NCBI RefSeq assembly: GCF_028023875.1
Contig: NZ_JAQIPB010000002.1
Coordinates: 372,001-436,000, forward strand
Length of the DNA: 64,000 nucleotides
From: Xenophilus arseniciresistens
GTDB lineage: Bacteria > Pseudomonadota > Gammaproteobacteria > Burkholderiales > Burkholderiaceae_C
Direction of reading: 5' to 3'
A program made the position numbers and the translations under genes. Below, one piece after another: positions 35,575 through 45,340 of this stretch (positions within the stretch are counted from its first letter, which is position 1; the number at the start of each line of letters is the position of its first letter). Under the pieces are notes generated by a model. It made no database searches. It was not told where the DNA came from and saw only the letters and a program-made list of their open reading frames with translations.

Positions 35575-36411
35575 TCACATCCTCATCATCCCCGCCAACG
35601 GCTCCCCCAGCATGCGCAGCTTGCGCGAGCCGGCGAAGATGTCGCGGGGCTTGAGGCCGTAGGTCTGGCGGATGGAGTGGCTGAAGTGGGTGGAGTCGGG
35701 GTAGCCGATGTCCAGCGCCACCTGGGCCAGGTTGTAGCTGCGGTCCACGTAGTGCAGCAGGCTGCGCGCGCGGCGCCAGGTGCGGAAGCTGCGAAAGGGC
35801 ACGCCCACCTCGGCCTTGAACAGGTGCAGAAAGCGCGAGAAGGACAGGCTCACCTGGTTCGCGCATTCCTCGGCCGTGGCCGGGGCCGAGGGGTTGGCCT
35901 TGATGGTGTCCAGCACCTCGGCGATGCGTGCGTCCATCCTGCGGCCGGCGAAGGCCTGGCCAAAGAACAGCGGGTCGAAGTCGGAGGGCATCAGTTCCTC
36001 TCCCTGCCCTGTGGCCAGCACGCGCGCATGGCAGGCGCGCAGGTGGGCGGCCAGGCCCGGCAGTTCGAGCGGGCCGCTGCCGCCGCGCAGCAAGGCGGGC
36101 AGTTGGTCCAGGTCCACGGTTTCGGGCTCGATGTAGACCGCGCCCACATGGCGCGCGTCGCAAGCCACGCTGTGCGGCACATAGGGCTGCACCAGCATCA
36201 CGTCGGCGCTCAGCCAGGGGCCGCCCTCCACGCTCAGGCGCACGGGCGCTTCGAGCGCAAAGTACAGCACGATGGCGCCGCGCACATGCTCGGTGGGATT
36301 GCCCAGAAGGCCCGCATAGAACACGCGGTCGGGGGTGATCCACATCACGCGGTCGGCGCTGGTACAGCGGCGCAGCGGGTGCAAGGCGGCGGAAGCGGTC
36401 ATCAGGGTCAT
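35575..36411 (-). CDS. AraC-family transcriptional regulator
   Basis: A 278-residue regulator. The N-terminal 150 residues form a cupin-like sensing domain (VMLVQPYVPHSVACDARHVG). The C-terminal 100 residues are the double helix-turn-helix, with NQVSLSFSRFLHLFKAEVGVPFRSFRTWRRAR and QVALDIGYPDSTHFSHSIRQTYGLKPRDIF. It lies downstream of, and in the same direction as, the acyl-CoA dehydrogenase at 36580, and may regulate the minus-strand island beyond it. The start is not certain: an ATG 12 bases downstream is also possible. Confidence 0.92.
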   Translation of the reverse strand: MTLMTASAALHPLRRCTSADRVMWITPDRVFYAGLLGNPTEHVRGAIVLYFALEAPVRLSVEGGPWLSADVMLVQPYVPHSVACDARHVGAVYIEPETVDLDQLPALLRGGSGPLELPGLAAHLRACHARVLATGQGEELMPSDFDPLFFGQAFAGRRMDARIAEVLDTIKANPSAPATAEECANQVSLSFSRFLHLFKAEVGVPFRSFRTWRRARSLLHYVDRSYNLAQVALDIGYPDSTHFSHSIRQTYGLKPRDIFAGSRKLRMLGEPLAGMMRM

Positions 36412-36579
36412 GCAGCTTGTCTCCTTCGGCGCCGCCGGCAGGCCGTTGAGGGCGGGCGGGCGACGCGGTGTTCTGGTGCCTGGACAAGCATAGGGCCGGC
36501 CGGCAAAAGTTCTTGTGACAGCTGGCTATCGCACCACCACGCGCGGCCGGTGTTTACCCTTGACACATCGGAGACAGGC

Positions 36580-37785
36580 TCAGGCGTACTTGCGCAGCTC
36601 CAGCCGCCCGATCTGCGCCCGGTGCACTTCGTCGGGCCCGTCGGCCAGGCGCAGGATGCGCGCCATGGCGTAGGCCATGGTCAGGCCGAAGTCATTGCTG
36701 GTGCCGCCGCCCCCATGGGCCTGGATGGCCCAGTCGATGACCTGGCAGGCCATCTGCGGCGCAGCCACCTTGATCATCGCGATGTCCAGCAGCGCGGCCT
36801 TGTTGCCCACCTTGTCCATCTTGTCGGCGGCGTTGAGCGTGAGCAGCCGCGCCTGTTCGATGAGGATGCGCGCCTGCGCGATGCGCTCCACCGTCACGCC
36901 CTGCTCCGACACGCGCTTGCCGAAAGCGACGCGCTCGCTGGCGCGGCGGCACATCTTCTCGAGGCTGCGCTCGGCCAGGCCGATCAGGCGCATGCAATGG
37001 TGGATGCGGCCCGGGCCCAGCCGGCCCTGCGCGATCTCGAAGCCCCGCCCCTCGCCCAGCAGCATGTTGGCCGCGGGCACGCGCACGTCCTTGAACACCA
37101 CTTCGGAAGCCCGGTCTGGCGCACCGTAGAAGCCGAAGACCGGCAGCGAGCGTCGGACCTCCACGCCGGGCGTGTCCATGGGCACGAGGATCATCGACTG
37201 CTGCTTGTGGCGGTCTGCATGGTCGGGGTCGGACTTGCCCATGAAGATGGCGATGCGGCAGCGCGGGTCGGTGGCGCCGGTGGTGTACCACTTGTGGCCA
37301 TTGATGAGGTAGTGGTCGCCGTCGCGCACGATCGCGCTTTCGATATTGGTGGCGTCGCTCGACGCCACGCCGGGCTCGGTCATCGCGAAGCAGGAGCGGA
37401 TCTCGCCGGCCAGCAGCGGCTTGAGCCAGCGCTCCTGCTGCTCGGGCGTTCCGTAGCGCGCCAGCACTTCCATGTTGCCGGTGTCGGGCGCGCTGCAGTT
37501 GAAGACCTCCGGCGCCATCAGCGAGCGGCCCATGATCTCGCACAGCGGCGCGTAGTCCAGGTTGCTCAGGCCCGCGCCATGGCCCGACGCGGGCAGGAAC
37601 AGGTTCCACAAACCGGCCTCGCGCGCCAGGGGCTTGAGCTCCTCGATCACGGGCAGCACCTTCCACGGCCCCAGCGATTCGGCCTCCTGCACGTAGCGGC
37701 CCTCGTTGGGGTAGATGTGGGCCTGCATGAAGGCGTGCAGCCGCTGCTGCAGGTCCATCACCTGGGGACTGGGTTCGAAGGCCAT
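36580..37785 (-). CDS. Acyl-CoA dehydrogenase of the ACAD10/ACAD11 type
   Basis: A 401-residue FAD dehydrogenase. [86 protein letters not shown] and [16 protein letters not shown] closely match what I recall of human ACAD11, and the order of segments is the same. ATG 37785 has a strong AAGGAG. ACAD10/11 enzymes act on 4-hydroxyacyl-CoA compounds after phosphorylation by an APH domain; here the kinase is encoded separately at 46738. It pairs with the ligase at 37826, only 40 bases upstream. Confidence 0.92.
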   Translation of the reverse strand: MAFEPSPQVMDLQQRLHAFMQAHIYPNEGRYVQEAESLGPWKVLPVIEELKPLAREAGLWNLFLPASGHGAGLSNLDYAPLCEIMGRSLMAPEVFNCSAPDTGNMEVLARYGTPEQQERWLKPLLAGEIRSCFAMTEPGVASSDATNIESAIVRDGDHYLINGHKWYTTGATDPRCRIAIFMGKSDPDHADRHKQQSMILVPMDTPGVEVRRSLPVFGFYGAPDRASEVVFKDVRVPAANMLLGEGRGFEIAQGRLGPGRIHHCMRLIGLAERSLEKMCRRASERVAFGKRVSEQGVTVERIAQARILIEQARLLTLNAADKMDKVGNKAALLDIAMIKVAAPQMACQVIDWAIQAHGGGGTSNDFGLTMAYAMARILRLADGPDEVHRAQIGRLELRKYA

Positions 37786-37825
37786 CGGGCTCCTTGGAGT
37801 GGTGGCAGGGTTGTGGGGCGTGCGT

Positions 37826-39424
37826 TCAGGCTTCGTACAGCGAGGCATGCGCGCTGCGGATCACATGCTTCTGGATCTTGCCGGTGCCCGTGCGCGGAAA
37901 CTCCTGCACCAGCACCACCGCCTTGGGCACCTTGAAGGGCGCGAGCAGCGCGCGGCAATGGGCCAGCAGCGCGGCTTCGTCCACCTGGGCGCCGGGCTTG
38001 GGGATGACCACGCCCGTGATGGCCTCGCCCCAGCGCGCGTGCGGCAGGCCGACCACCGCGGCCTCGGCCACGCCGGAATGCTCCATCAGGCAGCGCTCCA
38101 CCTCGATGGAGGCCACGTTCTCGCCGCCGGTCTTGATCACGTCCTTGTAGCGGTCCTTGAACCAGATCGCGCCGTCCTCGTCGATGTGGGCCACGTCGCC
38201 GCTGTGGAACCAGCCGTGGCGCATGCTCGCGGCCGTGGCCTCGGGCTGGTTCAGGTAGCCGTTCATCACCTGCGGGCCGCGGTAGACCAGCTCGCCGGTC
38301 TCGCCGCGCGGCAGCAGCCGGCCTTCGTCGTCCATCACGCCCACGCGCGTCATGGCCGATGCGGTGCCCCAGGTGCGCGACTTGCTCCACTGGTGCTCGG
38401 GCCGCTGCATGCAGGTGGCAGGCGTGAACTCGGTCTGGCCCGAGCCCAGCACCACGTCGGCATTGGGGAACATGGCGTGGATCTGGTGCAGCCGCTCTTC
38501 GGGCATGGGCGCCATCGCATACATGGCGCGGCGCATGTGGCCGAAGGTGCGGTCCTTCAGCGCCGCGTCGCCCAGAAGCAGGCCGTACATCATGGGCAGC
38601 AGCACCACCAGGTGCACCTGCTCGCGCTCGAACAGCCCGGCCGCCTGGTGCGGCTCGAAGCCCTTGGCCAGCACCAGCTTGCCGCCCACCAGCAGCACCG
38701 GCATGCTGATCGAGTTGAGCATCGCGCAATGGAACAGCGGCAGCGCCACCAGCGTGGTGTAGCCCGCATCCGCATGCAGGGCCAGCGCGCCCGACAAGGC
38801 CGCCATGGTGGCCGCCAGGTGGCTGGTGAGCACGCCCTTGGGCTGGGCCGTGGTGCCGCTGGTGTAGAGCAGCTGCACCGGGTCGCGGTCGGCCACGAAG
38901 ACCTCCAGCGGCGCGTCGCTGCCGCGCGCCATCAGCGCCTCCAGCGTCGGGCCGGGCAGCTCGTCTTCGGGCGCGGAGCGGATCCAGAACTGGTGTTGCA
39001 GCGCGGGCAGCTGTTCCTGCGCCACCACGTCGGCGTGGCTGCGCAGCGCCGTTTCGGCGACCAGCACCCGCGCACCGGCGTCGCGCAGGCACCAGGCAAT
39101 CTCCTGCGCCCGCAGGCCCAGGTTGGCCGGGGCGCAGACCAGCCCGGCGCGCGCGCAGGCGAAGTACACCAGCAGCAGCTCGTGGCAGTTGCGCGCCATC
39201 ACGCCCACCACGTCGCCGCGCTGCAGGCCCAGGCCCAGCAGCGCATGGCCCAGCCGCGTCACCTGGGCGTCCAGCTCGGCATAGCTGGTGCGGCGCTCGC
39301 CGTCGACGATGGCGATGCGCTGCGGGTGCAGCTCGGCGCTGCGCGTGAGCATGTCGCCCAGGTTCACGCGCTCGATCAGGTTCTGGTTCAGCGCCTGGGC
39401 GCTCTCGGGGGTGGCTTGGGGCAT
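37826..39424 (-). CDS. AMP-forming acyl-CoA ligase
   Basis: A 532-residue ligase. [16 protein letters not shown] is the P-loop, [10 protein letters not shown] the gate, [12 protein letters not shown] the A5-like motif, [14 protein letters not shown] and [12 protein letters not shown] the hinge, and [12 protein letters not shown] carries the catalytic Lys. It is in one run with the ACAD11-type dehydrogenase, so the two presumably act in order: the acid is turned into its CoA ester, then handled by the dehydrogenase. Upstream lies the TRAP DctM gene with 34 bases between. Confidence 0.93.
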   Translation of the reverse strand: MPQATPESAQALNQNLIERVNLGDMLTRSAELHPQRIAIVDGERRTSYAELDAQVTRLGHALLGLGLQRGDVVGVMARNCHELLLVYFACARAGLVCAPANLGLRAQEIAWCLRDAGARVLVAETALRSHADVVAQEQLPALQHQFWIRSAPEDELPGPTLEALMARGSDAPLEVFVADRDPVQLLYTSGTTAQPKGVLTSHLAATMAALSGALALHADAGYTTLVALPLFHCAMLNSISMPVLLVGGKLVLAKGFEPHQAAGLFEREQVHLVVLLPMMYGLLLGDAALKDRTFGHMRRAMYAMAPMPEERLHQIHAMFPNADVVLGSGQTEFTPATCMQRPEHQWSKSRTWGTASAMTRVGVMDDEGRLLPRGETGELVYRGPQVMNGYLNQPEATAASMRHGWFHSGDVAHIDEDGAIWFKDRYKDVIKTGGENVASIEVERCLMEHSGVAEAAVVGLPHARWGEAITGVVIPKPGAQVDEAALLAHCRALLAPFKVPKAVVLVQEFPRTGTGKIQKHVIRSAHASLYEA

Positions 39425-39458
39425 CGCGTGTCTCCTCGGTGCGTTGGCGGTGCGGCCC

Positions 39459-40766
39459 TCAGCCAGCGATGCGCGGCAGCACCAGAATGATGTCGGGGAA
39501 GGCGATCAGCAGCGGCAGCATCAGCAGGTCCGCCATCAGGAACCACAGGATCCCCTTGAAGATGCCGGTGGTGGAGATGAGGTTGCCCACCACCCCCTTG
39601 ATCACGAACACGTTCATGCCGATGGGCGGCGTGATCATTCCGATCTCCAGCAGCTTGGTCAGCAGCACGCCGAACCACACCAGGCTCATGCCCGTGGCGT
39701 CGATGATGGGCAGCACGATGGGCAAGGTGAGCAGCATGCAGCCGATGGGCTCGAGGAACAGGCCCAGGACCAGGTACAGCACCACCACGCCGAACATGAT
39801 CCAGACGAAGCTGGCATCGGTGTCGATGATCAGCGAGGACACATAGTTGCCCGCGCCCGAGAGCGCCAGAAAGCGCGTGAGCAGGCTCGCGCCCACGGCG
39901 ATCACCATCAGGCCCGCCGTGGTCAGCAGGGTCTCCAGGATGGCGTTGCGAAAGCGCTCCCAGGTCAGCGAGCGGTTGAGCAGGGCCACGCCGCAGGCCA
40001 GGAAGGCACCGACGGCGCCGGCCTCGGTGGGCGTGAACAGCCCGCTGAACAGGCCCGCGAAGATGCCCACCATCACCAGCAGGATGGGCCACACGGGCTT
40101 GAGCGCGCGCAGCTTCTCGTCCATGGGGATCTTCTCGTCCGACCGCGGCGCCAGCGACGGATTGAGCTTGACGCGGATCACGATCACGAGGATGTAGCCC
40201 AGCACCGTGAGCAGGCCCACCGTCACCCCGCCCAGGAACAGCTGCGTGACCGAGGTCTGCGCGATGATGCCGTAGAGGATCATGATGATGGACGGCGGGA
40301 TCAGCGCGCCCACCGTGCCGCCCACGGCCACCGTGCCCGTGGCCAGGCCCGCGTCATAGCGCTGGCGCATCATCTCGGGCACGGCGATCTTGCCCATGGC
40401 GGCCGAGCAGGCCACCGAGGAGCCGCAGACCGAGGCAAAGCCCGCGCAGCCCAGGATGCCCGAGATGGCCAGGCCGCCCGGCACGCCCGCAAGCCACACC
40501 TGCGCGGCCCGGAACAGGCCCTGCGTGAGCTGTGCGTGGTAGCACACGAAGCCCAGCAGCAGGAACATGGGCACCGAACTGAGCACCCAGTTGGTGGCGA
40601 ACTGGTAGGGGATCACGCCCAGCGCGCCCCAGGCGACGCTCCAGTCCATCAGGTACCAGATGCCGCCAAAGGAGACGGCGATCAGCGCGATGCCGATGGG
40701 CAGCCGAAGGGCGATCAGCAGCAGCAGGATGCCCATGCCGGTCAGGCCGATTTGTACGTCGCTCAT
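39459..40766 (-). CDS. TRAP transporter large permease (DctM family)
   Basis: A 435-residue multi-helix carrier with SSVPMFLLLGFV, the first hairpin ASVCGSSVACSAAMGKIAVPEM, GTVGALIPPSIIMILYG, FTPTEAGAVGAF, and the second-repeat EIGMITPPIGMNVFVIKG. It works with the DctQ protein encoded just upstream. No DctP receptor is encoded in this group, so the receptor must be elsewhere (the one at 5001 has its own QM pair). Confidence 0.94.
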   Translation of the reverse strand: MSDVQIGLTGMGILLLLIALRLPIGIALIAVSFGGIWYLMDWSVAWGALGVIPYQFATNWVLSSVPMFLLLGFVCYHAQLTQGLFRAAQVWLAGVPGGLAISGILGCAGFASVCGSSVACSAAMGKIAVPEMMRQRYDAGLATGTVAVGGTVGALIPPSIIMILYGIIAQTSVTQLFLGGVTVGLLTVLGYILVIVIRVKLNPSLAPRSDEKIPMDEKLRALKPVWPILLVMVGIFAGLFSGLFTPTEAGAVGAFLACGVALLNRSLTWERFRNAILETLLTTAGLMVIAVGASLLTRFLALSGAGNYVSSLIIDTDASFVWIMFGVVVLYLVLGLFLEPIGCMLLTLPIVLPIIDATGMSLVWFGVLLTKLLEIGMITPPIGMNVFVIKGVVGNLISTTGIFKGILWFLMADLLMLPLLIAFPDIILVLPRIAG

Positions 40767-40845
40767 GATGGTGTGAGGGGGTGGGTGTGCTTGAAGAAGA
40801 AAAGGAGGTGCGGGGGATGGCGGGTGCGCATGGCACCGGGCCGCT

Positions 40846-41385
40846 TCACACGCCGTCGAGGTCGTCGGCCCGCGCGCGCTCGTCGTCCAGGCCCGACTCG
40901 GCGCCGCTCACATAGACCAGAAACTTGTAGACCACCACGAGGAACATCAGCGCGCAGCCCACGGGCAGTACGAAGTACGTGGGCCACACGGGAATGCTGT
41001 CCAGCCCCTGCACCACCGAGGCCTTGATCTCCCACTTGGTCATGGCCTCGCCCCAGGTGCGCACGGTCAGCGCGAGGAAGGACGCAGCCGAGATCAGTAG
41101 CAGCCAGCCCGCCAGGTGCTTCTGCACCGTGGCCGGCAGGCGCTCGGTCAGCACCTCCACCGAGATGTGGGCCGACTTCTGCTCTGCGAAGGCCAGCGGC
41201 ATGAAGGCCGCGACCGCCATGTAGTAGTACGACACCAGGCTCATCGTGCCCGGCAGCGGCGATTGGAAGACCACGCGCGCCACCACGTCGGCCGTGATGT
41301 GCAGCATCATGAATGCGATGGACAGCCCCGCGATCACGGTGAGCACGTCGATGAAGCGGGACAGCAGCCTGCCGAGCCTGAACAT
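40846..41385 (-). CDS. TRAP transporter small permease (DctQ family)
   Basis: A 179-residue protein with four hydrophobic helices: a first one around FIDVLTVIAGLSIAFMMLHI, the PLPGTMSLVSYYYMAVAAFMPLAFAE pair, and VLPVGCALMFLVVVYKFLVYV near the end. Size and order fit DctQ. ATG 41385 is preceded by GGAG. The C-terminal tail is acidic. It starts the TRAP/ligase/dehydrogenase run on the minus strand; 79 bases separate it from DctM. Confidence 0.9.
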   Translation of the reverse strand: MFRLGRLLSRFIDVLTVIAGLSIAFMMLHITADVVARVVFQSPLPGTMSLVSYYYMAVAAFMPLAFAEQKSAHISVEVLTERLPATVQKHLAGWLLLISAASFLALTVRTWGEAMTKWEIKASVVQGLDSIPVWPTYFVLPVGCALMFLVVVYKFLVYVSGAESGLDDERARADDLDGV

Positions 41386-41588
41386 GGGGTTGTCTCCTGC
41401 GCCCGTGCGTGCGGACGCCTTTTCTTGCGATGGATGCCGGTCTCGCCGCGGCCCTTGCACGGGCCTGTGCGGCGATGGGCGTACCGTACCCGTGAGGCTC
41501 TGGCAGGGTCTTGTGTGTTCTGGCTGCGCGCTGCTCTCACAAACCCGGGGCGCGCCCGGCGGCAGCCGCCAGGCCGCCTGCGTGCGCT
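41386..41588. other. Intergenic region before the TRAP DctQ gene
   Basis: About 200 bases between the DctQ start and the end of the DMT transporter gene, both on the minus strand. It should carry the promoter of the DctQM-ligase-dehydrogenase run. I see a palindrome GTACGGTAC around 41479-41487, but no convincing -35/-10 pair or terminator. Confidence 0.3.
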
Positions 41589-42527
41589 TCAGCGATGCGC
41601 GGGCTTCTTCATGCCCAGCCGCGTGCCGGCCAGCACCAGCAGCAGGCCCAGCAGGTCCCAGCGCGTGATGCGCTCGCCCAGCAGCAAGGCGGCGGCGGCC
41701 ACCGCGAACAGCGGCACGAAGTTGGTCCACAGCGCTGCGCGCGCCATGCCGATGCGCGAGATGGCGCGCGTCCACATGAGGTTGCCCAGCCCCGTGGCCA
41801 GCGCCCCCGACAGCAGGGCCATGGCCCAGTAAAGCGGCGCGCTGCTGGTCTGCGGCCAGCCGCCGCGCACCAGGGCCGCCACGCCGCTGTGCGCCAGCAG
41901 CAGCACGCTGCCCAGCGCATGGATGCCCAGGCTGATGGCCAGCGCATCACTGTGCTGCAGCAGCCGCTGCAGCAGCACCGAGCCCAGGCCGAAGAGCACG
42001 ATGGCGCACAGGATCAGCAGATCGCCCACGCTGCCGGCCGACACCGAGCCGCCCGAGCGCTGCAGCACCACCACGGCCACGCCCGACAACCCCAGCATCA
42101 CGCCGATCAGGCGCAGCAGCGGCAAGCGCTCGCGCAGCAGCGCCCAGGCCAGCACCGACGCCACCAGCGGGCTGAGCCCGGTGATCAGGGCGCCATTGGT
42201 GGCGCTGCTGCGCTGCAGGCCGGCCGCGAACAGCCACTGGTTCAGGTAGATCATCAGCGCGCTGCACACCAGAAGGGTCTTCCAGTGCGTGCGCCAGCCC
42301 TGCAGCTGCCAGCCGCGGCCCGCGCGGTGCATGAGCCAGCTCAGCGCCAGCGTGGCGGCCACCATGCGCAGCACCGCCATCGCGATGGGGTCGAAGTGGC
42401 CGGTGAGCCACTTCATCATCGCCACGTTCAGGCCCCACATCGCGGTGGTGCCCAGCAGCAGCACCTGCACGGGGACCAGGGCCGGCGGCGACGCGGGCGC
42501 GCCCTGCGGGCGCTCACCGGTCGTCAT
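41589..42527 (-). CDS. DMT-superfamily (EamA) transporter
   Basis: A 312-residue membrane protein with ten hydrophobic helices in two EamA repeats. TTAMWGLNVAMMKWL opens the first, with ALITGLSPLVASVLAWALLRERLPLLRLIGVMLGLSGV at its end; NFVPLFAVAAAALLLGERITRWDLLGLLLVLAG closes the second. Members export metabolites or amino acids. I chose the ATG at 42527; an alternative begins 36 bases upstream. The link to the catabolic genes around it is not evident. Confidence 0.88.
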   Translation of the reverse strand: MTTGERPQGAPASPPALVPVQVLLLGTTAMWGLNVAMMKWLTGHFDPIAMAVLRMVAATLALSWLMHRAGRGWQLQGWRTHWKTLLVCSALMIYLNQWLFAAGLQRSSATNGALITGLSPLVASVLAWALLRERLPLLRLIGVMLGLSGVAVVVLQRSGGSVSAGSVGDLLILCAIVLFGLGSVLLQRLLQHSDALAISLGIHALGSVLLLAHSGVAALVRGGWPQTSSAPLYWAMALLSGALATGLGNLMWTRAISRIGMARAALWTNFVPLFAVAAAALLLGERITRWDLLGLLLVLAGTRLGMKKPAHR

Positions 42528-42685
42528 CGGCCCGGCGGCCTCATGCCGGGCTCCGCTGCGCAACGGCAGCCGCGTGCCCCATGCGGCCCGCAGCGCCCCT
42601 GCCGCGGGGCACGCGGCAGCTTGCGAAAGGGTCGAAGGGGGTTGGGCTGGCGGTCATGGGGGCGGGTGCGCCATTCTTGCGCCGT

Positions 42686-43519
42686 TCAGGGCCCGGGCAG
42701 GGACGCCTGCGCGACGCCCTGCAGCTTGCGCATGCCGCGCAGCCAGCGCTCGCGCGTGAGCGCGCGCCGCGCCACGTATTCCTGCGTTTCGGGGTGCGTG
42801 AGGATCAGAAAGCGCCCTTCGGCGAGCGCCTGCACCACCAACGCCGCCACCTCCTGCGGCGTGCGCACCTGCGCCGACATGCCCTGCTGCCGCGCAGCCG
42901 ATTCGGCCCGGAACAGCGGCGTGTCCACGCCCTGCGGGCACAGGCAGCTCACGCCCAGGCCCTGCCCGCCGTGGGCGATGGACAGCCATTCGGCAAAGGC
43001 CAGCGCCGCATGCTTGGTCACGGCATAGGGCGCATCGAACTGCGACAGCAACCCCGCCGCCGAGGCCGTGAACAGCAGGTGCCCGCCGCCGCGCGCCAGC
43101 ATGCGCGGCACCAGCTGGCGCGCGGCATGCACATGGGCCATCACGTTGATCTCCCACAGCCGCTGCCACTGGCCGTCGGGCAGCCCGGCGCCGCCCTGCA
43201 CCGACACGCCCGCGTTGGCGCAGAACAGGTCGATGGGGCCGAAGCGCGCCTCGGTGGTCTCGATCAGGCCGCGCGTGCCGGGCTCGCTGGCCACGTCGCA
43301 GAACACGGCCACCGCGGCGGGGCCGGCCTGCCGCGCCGCGTCGCGCGCGGCGGCCTCGTCGCGGTCGGCCGCCACCACGCAGCGTGCGCCCTCGGCCACG
43401 AAGCGCTGCACCAGCGCGCGGCCGATGCCGCTGCCGCCGCCCGTGACCACGATCACCCTGCCCTGCGCGTGGAAGGGCGTGGAGGCCCGGACGTCTTCGG
43501 GAATCTGGCTGTCGCTCAT
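42686..43519 (-). CDS. SDR-family oxidoreductase
   Basis: A 277-residue short-chain dehydrogenase with TGGGSGIGRALV, CANAGV in place of the usual NNAG, the catalytic Ser of TASAAGLLS, and YAVTKHAAL with Tyr and Lys. It has a longer C-terminus than usual, ending in a basic helix (RERWLRGMRKL) that is common in SDRs acting on CoA or lipid substrates. Its ATG overlaps the stop of the MDR gene upstream (ATGA). It is a candidate 3-hydroxyacyl-CoA dehydrogenase for this island. Confidence 0.9.
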   Translation of the reverse strand: MSDSQIPEDVRASTPFHAQGRVIVVTGGGSGIGRALVQRFVAEGARCVVAADRDEAAARDAARQAGPAAVAVFCDVASEPGTRGLIETTEARFGPIDLFCANAGVSVQGGAGLPDGQWQRLWEINVMAHVHAARQLVPRMLARGGGHLLFTASAAGLLSQFDAPYAVTKHAALAFAEWLSIAHGGQGLGVSCLCPQGVDTPLFRAESAARQQGMSAQVRTPQEVAALVVQALAEGRFLILTHPETQEYVARRALTRERWLRGMRKLQGVAQASLPGP

Positions 43520-44529
43520 GCGGCGGCCCCCTGCTGCGCGGCAGCGCGGCCCGCCGCGGTGCTCAACACGATCTTCCCCAGCGCGCGCCGCTCGGCCAGG
43601 GCCTGCAGCGCCTGCGCGGCCTGCTCCAGCGCAAGGCGCTGCGTGACGTGCGGCCGGATGCGGCCTTCGCGCAGCCAGCCCAGCAGTTCCTGCATCAGCA
43701 CGTCGGCCTCCTGCGGCGAACGCTGCGTGAAGCCGCCGTAGAACACGCCCACCACGCTGGCGCCCTTGAGCAGCGGCAGGTTCAGCGGCAGGCGCGGGAT
43801 CTCGCCGGCCGTGAAGCCGATGACCAGGAGCCGCCCTTCCCAGGCCAGGCTGCGCACGGCGGCTTCGGTGAAGGCGCCGCCCACCGGGTCGTAGACGATG
43901 TCCACGCCGCGCCCGTTCGTGATGCGCGCGATGCCCGCGCGCAGGTCTTCCTGCGCATAGTTGATGACGTGGTCGGCGCCGTAGCTTCGGCACAGAGCCA
44001 ACTTCTCATCGCTGGACGCCGCGGCGATGACCTGCGCGCCCATCAGCTTGCCCAGCTCCACCGCCGACAGCCCGGTGCCGCCGGCCGCGCCCAGCACCAG
44101 CAGCGTCTGGCCCGGCTGGAGCTGCGCGCGGCGGCGCAGCGCATAGTGCGTGGTGCCGTAGGTGATGACCAGCGCGGCGGCCGCTTCCATGGCGATGCCC
44201 TCGGGCAGGCGGATCAGCTTGCCGGCCTCGCAGGCCACCTCGTCGGCAAAGCCGCCCCAGCCGCACACGGCGATGACGCGCTCGCCGGGCGCGAAGCCCT
44301 GCACGCCCTCGCCCACCGCCTTGACCACGCCCGCCACCTCGCCGCCGGGCGAAAAGGGCAGCGTGGGCTTGAACTGGTAGCGGTTCTCGATGATGAGCGT
44401 GTCGGGGAAGTTGGCGGCGGCCGCATGCACCGTCACCACCACCTGGCCCGGCCCGGGCTGCAGCGGCGCCACCTCTTCGCACACCAGCGATGCCGGCGGC
44501 CCGTACTGCCTGCAGAGCACGGCTTTCAT
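43516..44529 (-). CDS. NADPH:quinone oxidoreductase/MDR-family protein
   Basis: A 337-residue zinc-free MDR enzyme. It opens MKAVLCRQYGPP, has NFPDTLIIENRYQFKPTLPFSPGGEVAG, the nucleotide loop LVLGAAGGTGLSAVELGK, and YDPVGGAFTEAAVR. Cysteine zinc ligands of alcohol dehydrogenases are missing, as in the quinone oxidoreductase group, some of whose members reduce enoyl-CoA esters. It lies in a four-gene chain with two SDRs and overlaps the following SDR. An enoyl reductase or acryloyl-CoA-reductase-like function is possible. Confidence 0.9.
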   Translation of the reverse strand: MKAVLCRQYGPPASLVCEEVAPLQPGPGQVVVTVHAAAANFPDTLIIENRYQFKPTLPFSPGGEVAGVVKAVGEGVQGFAPGERVIAVCGWGGFADEVACEAGKLIRLPEGIAMEAAAALVITYGTTHYALRRRAQLQPGQTLLVLGAAGGTGLSAVELGKLMGAQVIAAASSDEKLALCRSYGADHVINYAQEDLRAGIARITNGRGVDIVYDPVGGAFTEAAVRSLAWEGRLLVIGFTAGEIPRLPLNLPLLKGASVVGVFYGGFTQRSPQEADVLMQELLGWLREGRIRPHVTQRLALEQAAQALQALAERRALGKIVLSTAAGRAAAQQGAAA

Positions 44530-44542
44530 GCGCGCGCCCTCC

Positions 44543-45340
44543 TCACATCGCGGCGATGGTGAAGCCACCATCGACCACCAGATGCGTGCCGGTCACGAAG
44601 CTGGCCGCGTCGCTGCACAGGTAGAGCACCGCATGGCCGATGTCGTGGCCCTCGCCGAGCCGGCCTGCCGGCGTCTTGGCGATGTGGCGCGCCTGCGCCT
44701 GCGGGTCGTAGGCGTCGGCCAGCTTGGTGCGGATCAGCCCCGGCATCACGGTGTTCGCGCGCACGCCCTGCGCGCCGTATTCCAGCGCGAAGCTGCGGCT
44801 CATGCCGATCAGCGCCGTCTTGAGCGTGGAGTAAAGGCCCAGCATGCGGTCCGGATGCAGCGCCGCCACCGAGGCGATGTTGACGATGCTGCTGGTGCCG
44901 CCGGGGTTGCGCCCCTTCATCAGCCGCGCGGCCTGCACCGACAAATACCAGTAGCCGCGCAGGTTCACTTCCACGGCCTTGGTGAACAGGCCCACGTCGG
45001 TCTCGTCGATGCTGCGCCAGGGGCTGAGCACGGCGTTGTTGACCAGGATGTCCAGCCCGCCGTGCGTGGCGGCCAGGTGCGCGCCCATGGCTTCGATGTC
45101 TTCCATGCGGCCGATGTGGCAGGCCCGGCCTTCGGCGCGCAGGCCGGCGTCGCGCAGCGCGGCGGCCACGCGCTCGCAGTCCTCGGCCTTGCGGCTGCTG
45201 ACGACCACATGCGCGCCGGCCTCGGCCAGCACGCGCGCGGTGGCTTCGCCGATGCCCTGCGTGGAGCCGGTGACGAGGGCGACCTTGCCTCGCAGGTCAA
45301 AGGGGTTGCGCGGCGGCGCAAATTCGGCGGGTGCGGTCAT
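44543..45340 (-). CDS. SDR-family oxidoreductase (SDR-type acyl-CoA or steroid dehydrogenase-like)
   Basis: A 265-residue short-chain dehydrogenase with TGSTQGIGEATAR, LVNNAV, the Ser of IASVAALH, and YSTLKTALIG (Tyr-x3-Lys). The C-terminal VTGTHLVVDGGFTI is typical of classical SDRs. The start overlaps the stop of the duplicated CGSGGRL protein gene (ATGA) and the stop is 13 bases before the MDR start, so three or four genes are made together. The role is probably oxidation of a hydroxyacyl-CoA intermediate, by context. Confidence 0.9.
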   Translation of the reverse strand: MTAPAEFAPPRNPFDLRGKVALVTGSTQGIGEATARVLAEAGAHVVVSSRKAEDCERVAAALRDAGLRAEGRACHIGRMEDIEAMGAHLAATHGGLDILVNNAVLSPWRSIDETDVGLFTKAVEVNLRGYWYLSVQAARLMKGRNPGGTSSIVNIASVAALHPDRMLGLYSTLKTALIGMSRSFALEYGAQGVRANTVMPGLIRTKLADAYDPQAQARHIAKTPAGRLGEGHDIGHAVLYLCSDAASFVTGTHLVVDGGFTIAAM

